Shown piece after piece: positions 1 through 10,945 of a stretch of DNA of 64,000 bases. The notes beneath the pieces are model-generated. The model saw only the letters and a program-made list of their open reading frames with translations. It was not told the origin of the DNA and searched no databases. How positions within the stretch are numbered: the stretch's first letter is position 1; each line of letters opens with the position of its first letter. The position numbers and the translations under genes are program-made. The stretch comes from Larix kaempferi. Taxonomy: Eukaryota > Streptophyta > Pinopsida > Pinales > Pinaceae. The DNA is taken from positions 18,520,001-18,584,000 of the forward strand of contig BSBM01000150.1 in NCBI GenBank assembly GCA_027924585.1. Direction: 5' to 3'.

Positions 1-32
1 TAGCAGTTAGCAGTGGAGAACACCCAGTGGGA

Positions 33-2161
33 ATGGTGAGGAAAAGAAGGACTCGATCGACTGTAGCAGCAGAAGCAACTGCAACAGCAACAGAAGCAGT
101 TGCAACAACAACAGCAGCAGAAGCAGCTATAACAGCAGAGAGAGTAGAAAAAGTACTAACAGTGGATGCAAGTGGGGCTAATAATGAAGCACCCTCAACA
201 GAGACAGCAGGAGCAGTCAGAGAAAATAGTGAGTCACCTGTGGTAGAGAAAGCACCTGTAACAGGGGTAGATATAGAGATTCCCATTTTGAATCCCAAGT
301 CATCTGCTGCTATGCAGGAAACTTCCATAGAAGAACCTCAAATCGAAAATCTCCTGCATGAAAATGAATTATTAAAGGAGGATGTGCAGACATTGCGAAA
401 TGAGCTGGAAAGATGGAAGGGAGTAGTTGGAAAACAAGCAAAGAAGAATTTAAACACATTAGTAAATGCTGCAAACTTATTAGAAAATTCATCTTTTGCA
501 TTTGAAAACGAGGAGCAAGGAGAGACTGTTTGTCCAGAGTGTGGACATATATTTTTTGCAGCAGGACACAGAGTTGTTGTGTTGGGATTTGTATCACAAA
601 GGCATGCACAGATAGAGCAGGTAGAAGAAAGAATGCCATAAATAGAATTGATGGGGGGAAATGAGCCAAGAATTGAAGAGATTCCTGATTCGAATTTAGG
701 AGATGAAACAGTGCAGTCCCAGCCATCAAGGGATACTGAACTTCTTCAGGACCAGTCTCATCAGTCAGAGGGATTTTATATAACCCAGAAACAATCTCAG
801 CAGTTCAAAGAAATTGAAGAACAGGGGACTGTTACACAAGAACCAGTACCCTTGAAAATATATAGTGAGGTTGCAACTCAGATAGCAACATTTTATATCA
901 AGAACCAAGAAGAGAACACTGTTATACAAGAACCAATGTTTTCAAAATCATTTGTTGAAGTTGAACACAAACTGAGATGGTTGAGGTTGAAATGGAAAGG
1001 AAGGATGATGTCACACAAGAACTAGCAGTCCTAAGAATATTTGCTAGGATTGTAAATCAGACTGAGGGGGCTGAGGTTGATATGTAAATAAAGGATACTG
1101 TTACACAAGAACCAACATCCCCAAAATCCATGGCTGATACTGCACTACAGGCACAAACCACTGCAACTCCAATAGAGGATGAAACTGTTACAGTGCCAAA
1201 GCAAAACGAGGAAGTCATTTATCTGGACTTTGATGATGAGAATGAGTTGGAGAACAGAAGATTTCTACAGCTAGAGAAGAGGATTCTCTGGCTAAATCTC
1301 GAGTTGGATAAATGGCACAAGTGGATTGATCAGTTCAGGACGGGTATGATCCCTCTCCAAGAACATAGGAATGTCATTAGGGGGTTGAGAGAAAAGTGGG
1401 CTGAGGAGTTATTCTTCTAGAAACTCCGGTGGGAGAAACTTCAAGAAAAATTGGAAGGATTGAAGAAACTTAAGTCCCTGCAACAAGAAAAAGACAGAAT
1501 GTATACTCTTTCCCTAGATGTTCACAATGTATACTCTCCATCCAATCCATTGCCTTGTCTAGGGGATGTTCAGCTGAGGGCATTTGCCTCTTTTGTCATT
1601 AACCATGTAAGATGGCGAGATGCTTTCCAAACCATCCTCAGGAATGAGGAGAATTATACTCTCTGGATTAGGGGTGAACCCCAGGATCCAAAAGCACTCA
1701 TAGAAAATCATGTTGGATCTCTCAGGGTTCCTTCAATTGCCCAATACTTCAAAATTCTGTGAGATAAAATCCTCACCACATGTGTCCCGATGATTCTTAA
1801 TATGCAACAGAGTGCTCTGGAACGTAGTGAATACAGATGGTTGTATTCTTCTTCATCTCTAAAGGAAATGGACCCATACTGCTTTGAGAATTTCAAGTAA
1901 GCTTTGTCAAGGGTTCCTAGATATGTGCAGTGCATGGAAAAATGTGGGTCTTGGTGGATTGGATTAAGATTCAGATTCCCTCTCATATGGTTTCCTGTGA
2001 GTCCTTATAGAAACAGCTATGCTTTGACTGAAGAAGAAGAAAAGCTGTGTTGGGAGAAATGGACAGCCTGCTATGGGTTTGTGCCTCGAGGGGAGACACC
2101 AGAACTTGCCTACAATCTTACAAATCTTCACAAATTCAACTCAGACTCAGATTCGGACTAG
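33..2161 (+). pseudogene. Element A 3'-terminal coiled-coil ORF (degenerate)
   Basis: A decayed reading frame of about 700 codons ends 46 bp before the 3' LTR of A. The frame is open from the window edge, so the ATG at 33 may be internal. It starts with a basic stretch (MVRKRRTRS) and an Ala/Thr/Glu-rich repeat. A heptad-like segment follows near residues 110-140, then CPECGH (nt 531-548). In-frame stops lie at 639 and 1023. The frame shifts between 1025 and 1130, then runs on with stops near 1418, 1760 and 1897. It ends in an acidic SDSDSD tail. I do not recognise the family. It occupies the position between pol and the 3' LTR where D and G also carry a coiled-coil ORF. A structural or accessory role is inference only. 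Confidence 0.6.
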
Positions 2162-2198
2162 GGGAGGTAGTTGCATGAGGACATGCAATCGGATAGTT

Positions 2199-2207
2199 GG
2201 GGGGAGA
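2199..2207 (+). promoter_or_regulatory. Polypurine tract of element A
   Basis: The run GGGGGGAGA directly abuts the TG that opens the LTR at 2208. This is the expected plus-strand primer of an LTR retrotransposon and fixes the 5' edge of the LTR. Confidence 0.85.
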
Positions 2208-3660
2208 TGTTGGGTCCAGGAAATGCCCCTTTTTGGACATCCTTATCACATCATTTTGCCTTGATTACATCCTATTTTCATAAACTATACCTATGCCTTC
2301 TCTCCATATCAACCAATGATATTGATAGGTATAATTCGTTATTGCTTTATTTATTTTATGCCTAAGATTGTTAAGGTTCTAGATCCTAGTCCTTGGTTTA
2401 TGCTAATCTGTGTGATTTCATTTAGTCAAGGTCTAAAGCACAGGTGTATCAGCCAAATGGCGTCAGCTATTACTCTTCAAGGCCCGACTCCTCATAACTC
2501 CAAGGGATAGTGCATTCATCCACAAGAATCTGTAACAGGCCTCCACTGAAACAAAACCCAGCTGCAACAGACAGATCGCATTCCAGCTTGCTAAATCCGT
2601 TGATCCATTGATTATTGCAATAACATCTCCTTCATGAGTAACATCCTTGTTTAATACGGTTGTAACAGTTATCTATAACTCTGCAGCTTGAAGATCGTAG
2701 ATATTCTTTGCTACACGATTTTAGTGGATCGTGATTTGTACTTTCAATGTATAAATATGAGAAGGCTCCTGTAGCCTGGGGTTGGACAATTACCATTTTG
2801 TATAAGCTGTAACAAAGCACTAAGACTGTCTATTTCCATCATTAATATGAGAGCAGAGTTCTTCATTTCTGTGTCTTAATTTGTTGTGATTCTCGGCATC
2901 TTTGTTAGAAGGCCAGGGCCCGCCTTCTCACAGAGATAGCCGGTTTAAGTAGGTAGGTTAATTTAGCTTGGTTTCTGTGTGTGGTGTGGAATTATTGTAG
3001 ATGTTACTGTTAGCTGCAACAGAGGTTAGATTTCCTTTTGGTAGTTCACAATTTCATATTGAATAGCTGTAATAGAGTTGTGTGACAGTCAACTGTGTAG
3101 GTTAATTTAGTTTAATGCATGTGTGTTCGAATCAGCTATAACAGTCAAGCTCAATTCCAATATCTTCCAGTTGTTTATGCTTTCTAGGATTTCCAGTAAT
3201 TATCAGTTAGGATTCAAGATTATGTTTAGATTCTGGTTACTGTTGTATATTCAATTGGTTTATTAGAATAGGCAGATTGTGATTGAGTAACAATAGCTAC
3301 TAGATGGATCATTTTGGTAAAGATTGAATATTGTAGTTTGATAATTATAGGATTTAACTTCTTGCAAAAGTAATCTAGTTCATTTCTATTCTTAAATTTA
3401 CAACTGCTAGGTTGATCTCTGTAGGAAGAAAGCTGCAATTGAATTCCTAGGTGTGTGAATTAGATTAGTTCTTTTATGGGATGAGTTTGGCTGAATATAC
3501 TGGTAGGATTATTATCTTCATTAGTTAATCAACTACTTGACATGTTTATGCATAGATTATGCTTATTGCCATTGAAATAAAAGACTTCCATGGGTTTGAC
3601 AATTTATATTGACCATCCTGTGTGTTAGATTTAATTAATTGACATATAGGATTACCAACA
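2208..3660 (+). repeat. 3' LTR of element A (1453 bp)
   Basis: The repeat starts TGTTGG immediately after the polypurine tract and ends CCAACA, a 6-bp terminal inverted repeat. No other copy is in the window, so the end rests on the inverted termini and on the gag frame of B starting right after it. It holds a TATA box at 2750-2757 and no convincing ORF. Short motifs such as GCTGCAACAG and CTGTAACAG recur through it. Confidence 0.82.
2750..2757 (+). promoter_or_regulatory. TATA box in element A LTR
   Basis: TATAAATA lies about 540 bp into the LTR, the usual U3/R region. The transcription start would be about 30 bp downstream. Not tested by any second copy. Confidence 0.55.
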
Positions 3661-5892
3661 ACCAGCTGTTGAGCTTTCACGCCGTGTCAAGAAGGGATGG
3701 CATCGGTCTCCCTCCGAGTCTTCGGATTCTTACGAGACATACGTTATCGATGCCATGACTACACATTCTGGCACGAGAGAAATCCCTACTAGTCCATCGA
3801 GTAGAGTCGAACACACTTCAAACACCCCTACTCCTTGTGAGGGGTGGGGGGTGATCCACTTGAGACCCAACCTAGTTTGTTTGGTCTGGATCCATCCGAG
3901 ACCCAACCTAGTTTGTTCGGTCCGGATCCACCCGAGGACAACCCGTTTGATCCTTCATTTCCACATAATTATTTATATGAGATGACAGAGTTACATGATG
4001 ACACAGGCCCTACGATTAACCCTACCGTGTTCTCTTATGGTATGCCTAATTACAACACAGTTGATCCTTCCACTACTTTTGGTATTCATGTTGGCACTAG
4101 TCATGGTGTTAGCAACACTGCACCCACTAGGGGAAATACCCTCGCTGGGGGCACCACTCTTTCCACTCACACACATAGTATGGGGACCGGTCACATTCCT
4201 CCTAACAATGCAAATGTTGGAAGATAGCCACCTCCTAGGGATACCCAACCTAATAGGAAAATTGTTCGCAACACGACTCGCCATCCAAAACCTAATTCAC
4301 ATGATGTTATCAGTCAACCTGGGACCACTTTCACAAATGTTAACATTCCTCCCAATCACGGGGGTGGACACATACCGCATACTTTTACGTCTACCGCCGC
4401 TACTAGTAATGCTAATGTAGGAGGTGTGAATATACCTCGTCCTCATGGTCACAATGACACCATTCCTACTACTAGTAACACCAATGTTGGGGTTGGGAAT
4501 ACATCTCATACTTATGGTCACCACACAACTACTCACGCTTCTCATAATTCTTACGTTAGGGGTGGGAACATACCTTATAATCATGGTCATTACAACACAG
4601 TTCCCGCTACAAATAGTACGTATATGCCCCATAATTATGGTGGAAACCCTTACTACAACACAGTTGGTGTTGGCCACCAGTACAACCCACCTCAATACGG
4701 TGCTCAAAACACATACATACCTGCTTACTCTCACACGGGTCAGGTCGGAGGAGGTTATCAACCTTACGGCCATGGTCAGGCTTATGGTTAGTCAGGCCCT
4801 TATAATCAACATTTTCTTGGTCATGGTCAAGGTTATGGTCCATATTATAATTTGATTCCATGCAACCAACCTTTTATGCGAGCTTATAATCAAGCTTTCC
4901 AGCCGCAGCTCCCGTTCCTTGCACTTTTGAATCTTCCAGATTTTTCAAAGCTCAAGAATGATCTGTTGTGTCACGATCCTAATTGGACTCCGGTCCCTAC
5001 CAAGCTCCCTTCAGACATTCCTAATTTTGAGGGGAAGAGTGGTGAGGATCCAAGTTACCATGTCACTACCTTTCACCTTTGGTGCTCGTCCAACTCGTTG
5101 AATCACGACTCCGTTCGATTATGACTATTTTAATGCACCCTCACGGGGGCAGCCGCGAAGTGGTATGTTGAGTTACCTGGGGGAACTTATAGGGGTTTCA
5201 ATGAGATTGCTTTGGTTTTCTTGGACCATTTCTAGTTGTCGGTTTGTTACGATACTGGTACTGAACTTTTGTCTACCTTCCATCAGAATAAGGCCACACA
5301 TATTTCTGACCACGTTCAAGACTGGCGTCGACGGAAGAGATTAGTGAAAGCCAACATTCCTCCAGAGTTTCTGTTGGAATGGTTTCTCAAGTCTTTACTT
5401 CCATATATTTCTAAGGATGTTTCGATGTCCAGCATTGTGACTGAGGAACAAGCCATCTTAAAAGTCCAGCAGTTAGATTTATTATACTCTCAGACTGGCA
5501 TTTTGTACGACATTATTCTTGACGCACCGGGAACACGACATGAGCCCAAGTCAGTTCCTGGACCGCATGCCGATGGCATTGTGGGATCCACAAGTACTCA
5601 TCCTATAGATTTGGTGGCTAATCAAATGCAAAATTTGTTGCTTAACCAATCTACTCCCGGACAGGTTCACACCTTGTCCACTTCCACCCTGTCGTCCGAT
5701 GTACACAGTGTGCAATCGACGAACCCATCGGGTAACCAGCAACCTGGTGGTAAGAAGAAGGGGAGAAAGAACATAAGGGTGGAAACAATGGGAACAATAA
5801 TAGTAATCGCAATACCCCTCGTAAGGAGAATTCCAACCCTCCTCAGGAAGGAGGAAATGCTGGTGAGGACTGTAAACCTAGGCGTAAGGTGA
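3661..5892 (+). pseudogene. gag: Element B gag (N-terminal low-complexity region and capsid-like region)
   Basis: The frame is open from 3661 and shifts once in a G-run at 3841-3851, then again several times. Residues from about 3844 to 4850 are rich in His, Asn, Gly, Thr and Tyr, with loose repeats around (Y/H)GH and NTV. The capsid-like part follows: PSDIPNFEGKSGEDP (nt 5011-5055), then a stretch ending in LEWFLKSLLP (nt about 5377-5406), both typical of plant gypsy gag. Element C carries the same block (KIPSDIPKFKGKGGEDP). Stops and shifts near 4227, 4791, 5124 and 5235 make it a pseudogene. Gag would form the cytoplasmic virus-like particle. Confidence 0.75.
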
Positions 5893-6818
5893 AATTTCCT
5901 TGTAAGCTTTGTGGGGAAGATCATCTTACTCACTTGTGTCCTCGAATCGAAGAAGCATCGAAGCATCTTGCACAGATCCCAGCTATGTTGAAGGATCCCC
6001 TTCCTCATCATCAAAACATGGCTTCACATGCTCCCCCCACCGGTTATGGACCTAATGAGACTACAACGTCTTCTTCCAATACTAGTGGTTATGGATGCGT
6101 GAATATGGTTCAATCTAAGGTTAGTGTTGCTACTCATCAACGCGATTATGGTGCACCACAACCTAATATAGGGAGTGAGCCTCCCCCTCCTCCTGATAAT
6201 TCCTTGCATATCGAGAAGCCCTCTATTATGCCATGGATACCGAAAGGTGTTCTTAAGCGCTCTTCGCATAATCCCAATGCTCGAGTCGCCCAGAACTACT
6301 CCACTATAGAATATCTGGTCCAAACTCCGTGTGCCATGTTGGCTCTTGAAGTTTTACAGGCGTGTCCTTCTCACAGGCATGGCCTTTTGAGTGCGTTAGG
6401 AGTTCAGGATGGGGGGAGTCCCAACATTATCAAGTTTGACACTACTTATGTTCAACCTCGCTTACTTTACCACGTGGCTTTTGAAATCCATGTGGAGTGC
6501 CTTCAGAATTTTGTCAAAAGAATGGTGGTTGACGAAGGTGCTTCCACGTCAGTGATGTCTTTAGCTTGTTGGAAATCTATTGGCTCTCCTCCCCTACTCA
6601 CGTCTAGGACCATGCTCACTGCATTTGAAGGTCGGTCATTTAAGCCGCATGGGATTATCCCTTCCCTTGTTGTCCGCTTGGGAGGTAAACCTGTGCCTAT
6701 TGAAGTCGAGGTGGTTGATGCGCCCATCGACTACAACCTTTTACTGGGTCGGAATTGGATGTACGCTATGAAAGCTTTCGTGTCTACTATATTCAGAATT
6801 ATTTTCTTTCCACACTAA
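5889..6818 (+). pseudogene. pol: Element B nucleocapsid knuckle and aspartic protease
   Basis: A zinc knuckle CKLCGEDHLTHLC (CX2CX3HX4C) sits at nt 5901-5939. A linker rich in Ser/Pro/Asn follows. The retropepsin core has VVDEGAST with the catalytic Asp at nt 6531 and the later hydrophobic strand DYNLLLGRNW near 6730. The D-E-G triad in place of D-S/T-G also occurs in element C (ADEG), so it looks family-specific rather than a lesion. The 309-codon frame is free of stops up to 6816 and continues in frame into the RT region. The protease would cleave the Gag-Pol polyprotein. Confidence 0.8.
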
Positions 6819-6827
6819 GGCAAGATT

Positions 6828-8830
6828 GTGACAATCGATCAGCTGGATTTCGTTAATCCTTCTCCCACAGCATCCATGGGATCAGTAGTCCCACAGGTTA
6901 TAGATTCTCAGCCGACAACTGGGAACATGGGTGTTGGTATGTACCCTTCATTGATGGGATCCTATGATTTCCCTGCACTCGTTAATTTTATTGGAACCAT
7001 TTCCGACAATGCGTCTCCTCCATTACATAATGTACCATTTCAAACTTCATATTTTGATGATCCATGGACTTTACCGTCCACAAGTTCTACATATGGAGAC
7101 ATTATGCACGTCAGGATGTCTATGCCACTGTATATTGCTGAGCTTGCTTACCAGGATATTCAACAAGCCACTACAGAGCTGGATCTCTCTTCTCCTGAGA
7201 TAGATGAGGAAGATCCCATTACGCTGCCAGTTTGGGTAGTCGACTCATCTTGTTTGAACGATTGCCTTGATGGTACTTTACCCTCAAATGAAGCTATTAT
7301 TGAGGCCATGTGTGGTAGTGAGAGGCCTTGGTAGGATATGCACCATCGCTCTTATTTCCTTCCCAACCTCGATCTCGCCGAGCAAGAAGATTTTAGGATG
7401 ACTCTTGGCGAGATGGTTGGTCACCCTGTGGCTCTTTTGGGCTCACATGAGATTTATGCAGAGGGGAACGTGGCTAATATTTCCCCGACTATACCGATCA
7501 ACATCTCTCGCTCTCACAGAAAGATTGAGAATGTTTAAATCGGTGATGGTTGCTCTCTTAAGGAGGTTTCCATTTACACTGAATTGTTTACTGAGCTTCG
7601 GGAAGCTTTCACCTGGTCATATGAGGAGATGCTAGGAATAGACCCCAATATTGTCGAACATGAGATTAGAATGTATCCTCATGCTAAACCAATTTGGCAA
7701 CGTCTTCATGTTGTTAACCCTAGGAAGGTAGTCTCTATCAAGTCAGAGGTGGAGAAACTACTCAAAGATGGTTTTATCTACCCCGTTCCCCTTACCGAAT
7801 GGGTGTCAAATCCCATTCCTGTGGATAAGAAGTAGGGAACGATCGACGTATGCACTGATTTTAGAGACCTGAATCGTGCGTGTTCAAAAGACAATTTCCC
7901 CACCCCATTCATTGATCATATCTTGGATGCTTGTGCAGGAAGTGAGATTTTTTCGTTCATGGACGGCTTTTCAGGGTATAACCAGATTCAAATCAAACCT
8001 GAGAACCAACAAAAGACTGCTTTCATTTGTCCTTGGGGTACGTTTGCATACCCAAAAATGCCCTTCATCCTTAAATACATCGGAGCTACATTTCAGCGTT
8101 CCATGACCTATGCCTTTCACGACCTTAAAAGTATAATGGAGGTTTTCTTGGATGATCTTGCCAGCCATTCTCGCAAGAGAGTGGACCACCCCAAGCACCT
8201 CCGTTGGATTCTCGAACGATGTATACGTTACAAGATCCGATTGAATCCCAATAAATGCATCTTTGCAGTGAGGTCGGGTCGCCTTCTAGGATTCATAATT
8301 TTGAAAGAGGGTATTAGAGTCGATCCTCTTAAAGTTGAGGCAATACTTCGGTTGCCTCCTTCGCGCAAATTGTTTCAACTTCAGAGCCTCCAGGGGAGAG
8401 CTACTTTTCTACGTCGCTCTGTAGTCAATTATGCTAGTCTTACCAAAGGTTCCACGTGCTTGTTGAAGAAAGACACACCGTTTATCTAGGGTGAGTGAGC
8501 CCAGCAATATTTCGATGCCCTGAAGAAATCTTTGGTATCATCCCCTATGCTTAGTCCACCCAACTTCGCACGAGATTTTATACTTTATGTGGCTACGTCT
8601 CAAGAGACGATTGGCATGGTCTTAGTTCAGGTTGATGATGTGCTCGTCGAGCATGTGATCTATTACCTTAGTCGAAATCTAGTAGATGCTGCACTGAGAT
8701 ATACTCATGTGGAAAAGTTGGCACTTGCGACTGTCCATGCAGTCCAACAGTTATGACATTATATTTTGCTTAGAACAACCACATTTGTAGCGCATATCAA
8801 TCTGTTTCAGTTCGTGTTATCATGACACCT
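6828..8830 (+). pseudogene. pol: Element B reverse transcriptase and gypsy RNase H
   Basis: A linker of about 240 residues leads into RT. RT shows the segment after VCTDFRDLN (7848 on), FMDGFSGYNQIQI (7959 on) and the catalytic FLDD with Asp pair at nt 8151-8156, where the family norm is Y(V/L/M)DD. The frame from 5889 to 8756 is constant. It is broken only by stops, at 7332, 7536, 7833, 8487 and 8754, mostly at expected Gln, Trp or Arg sites. The gypsy RNase H reads LYVATS where DAS is expected, so its first catalytic Asp is missing. The later Asp (VADS in C) is Ala here (VAHI). Inactive copy. Confidence 0.82.
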
Positions 8831-9019
8831 TATAGGGGGGAAGTATAATAAATGGATTGTGATCATTCTGGAGTTCGATCTCGATTTTGCTGAGCTTATG
8901 TCAGACCTTCCGAGACTTGATGAGGATGTCATTCATGAAGATTCCTTTGTGGATGAACACTTGTTCTTATCTCGTTAGAAGACCCTTGGTATGGGGATGT
9001 CATTGTATATCTCCAAACT

Positions 9020-10250
9020 TTGAAGTTTCCTTCACGTTATTCACAGGACAAGCGACGGCGTGTGAAACATCACGCTAAATATTTTACTATCGTCGGTGAC
9101 ACTTTGTATCGCAGAGGAAAGGATTCTATTCTTCGTTTTTGCTTGACTCATGAAGAAGTGGAGCGTGTGCTTAATGATTTCCATGCTAAGGCGTGTGGCA
9201 GTCACTTATCCGGGCTTGCTATAGCCTAATGCATTATGCGAGCTGGTTACTTTTGGCCTTCAATATTTAAAGATTGTATAAACGATGTGAAGAGATGTCA
9301 CCCTTTCCAGGTGTTTTCTCAGAAAATACACTCGCATCCAGTGTCCCTCCATCCGGTCGTCACCGTCGGTCCCTTCACCAAATTGGGGGTGGATTTCATG
9401 GATTGCAAACCAGCTTCGGCTAGGGAGCATCACCATATCATAGTGGTCGTGGACTAATTTTCCAAATGAGCTGAGGCCATGCCTACCGTAAAATCCGATG
9501 GTGCTACAGCAGCCCATTTCGTGTTCAATCAGATCATTACTCGATTCGGTATTCCGAAAGAGATTATCACTGACCATGGCAATCACTTTCAGAAAAAAAA
9601 TGATGGAGGATTTGTCACTCAAGCTTGGGTTTCATCAAGAACACTCATCTTATTATTATCCCCAAGCGAATGGTTAAGTTGAAGCAGTCAATAAGTCTTT
9701 AAAGACCATTCTCCAACGTACCATCCAACAAAGCAAGAACAACTGGCATATTATGTTATATCCTGCTTTGTGGGCGTATCGAACCGCAGTCAAGACTGCC
9801 ACCAGGTTCTCACCGTTTCAGTTGGTACACGGTGTGGAGTTGATTTTACCGATTGAATGCGAAATCCCTTCACTTAAACTGGCCATAGAGCTCCTCCCTG
9901 ATATGACAGGCATTAAGCAATGTTTAATCCACCTTGAGCAACTTGATGAGCAACGTCGAGATGCCACCATGGCCATAGATTCCAATAAAAATCATGTTAA
10001 GGTTTAGTACGATAGGTCTATCTGTCCCCAACAATATGCTGAAGGTGACTTGGTCCTCTTATATGACCAAGCTAAAGAACCCCTACGGGCAGGCAAGTTT
10101 AACCCCATGTGGCACGATCCTTACATTATGAGACGTGTCCTGGAAAAAGGAGCCTATGAATTAGAGGGTTATGAGGGGAACGTCTTGAAGGAGCCTAGGA
10201 ATGGGATCTTCCTCAAGCGGTATTACGCTTGGACTTCTAGTTCGAGCTAG
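9020..10250 (+). pseudogene. pol: Element B integrase (degenerate)
   Basis: The zinc-binding N-terminal domain is present, but its final CXXC pair reads CHPF, so one Cys is lost. The core has LGVDFMDC (first Asp) and IITDHGNHF (second Asp) near 9569. A frameshift around 9590-9680 disrupts the third acidic residue. Frames change again before 9753. The C-terminal part (GDLVLLYDQ near 10046, then KRYYAW at about 10216) is the usual gypsy chromodomain-less tail. The frame ends TAG at 10248. Stops at 9226, 9455 and 9467 replace Gln, Tyr and Trp. Confidence 0.8.
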
Positions 10251-10343
10251 TACTTTTGTATACTATTGTATAGTTTCTTTTGTACATAGTTTAGATTTCT
10301 TTTGGTTTTTGGGTCTACTGATTCGCTTCTGTTTGATTGACAA

Positions 10344-10751
10344 ATGTCAGCGGAATCTCCTATGTTCTTAGGTTTCGCAGATGGTGCTAGCCGTCATACG
10401 CAGCAGCTTGCTTCTGCTGCCTAGGTTATTTATTCACCTAATCACCTAGTTGTGTCCTTAGGAGGTGCTTGTCTTGGTCCTACATCTAACAATGTCACTG
10501 AGTATAGTGCCGTGATTGAGCTACTTCGGGATGCTATTTCACATGGTATCCAGTCTTTAGAAGTCCGCCTAGATTCACAACTAGTCGTATCTCAGTTGAA
10601 TGGTCAGTACCAGGTGAGGGATCCTACGTTACTACGGAAATTCTTAAGGGTAAGACTCTTGGAACGACATTTTGTTTCAATTACATGCATTCATGTTCCG
10701 AGAAGTTTTAATCATATATCTGATGCATACGCTAAATATGTATTAGATTAG
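10344..10751 (+). pseudogene. Element B archaeal-type RNase H, separate ORF after integrase
   Basis: The frame opens with its own ATG and places FADGAS (first catalytic Asp, nt 10380) 12 residues later. It continues with NVTEYSAV (Glu), RLDSQLVVSQ (Asp) and HISDAYAK (Asp). All four D-E-D-D acidic residues are kept. One stop, TAG at about 10422, follows SAA where Trp is expected. Integrase ends 93 bp upstream in the same frame with several stops between, over T-rich DNA. C has the same arrangement and an aligned start (MDCSPSIYVSFSD against MSAESPMFLGFAD). It probably supplies RNase H activity in place of the decayed gypsy domain. How it is expressed is unknown. Confidence 0.78.
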
Positions 10752-10945
10752 CATTTGTCACATTCTTAATGAAGCACACAAATAAAAGATACATTCATAC
10801 ATTTGTACATACACACATATAGTAGAACCGGAGAACCATAGTTTTTATAAATAATATGTCCAAAATGGTAGTGTCATAATACAAAACTGGAGCCCGTAGC
10901 TCTCAAAAATATACATATCGATACAAAAATGGGACTATGAGATGT

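Larger units (their letters stand above)
1..3660 (+). mobile_element. Element A: 3' part of an LTR retrotransposon inserted in element B
   Basis: Only the 3' end of this element lies in the window: a decayed reading frame, a polypurine tract and a full 3' LTR. The LTR is bounded by TGTTGG and CCAACA. Directly after it the gag frame of element B is open from base 3661, so A appears to sit inside B's gag. The downstream TSD would be ACCAG (3661-3665); its partner is left of the window. No RT or integrase is visible, so the superfamily is inferred only from the general layout. Confidence 0.8.
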
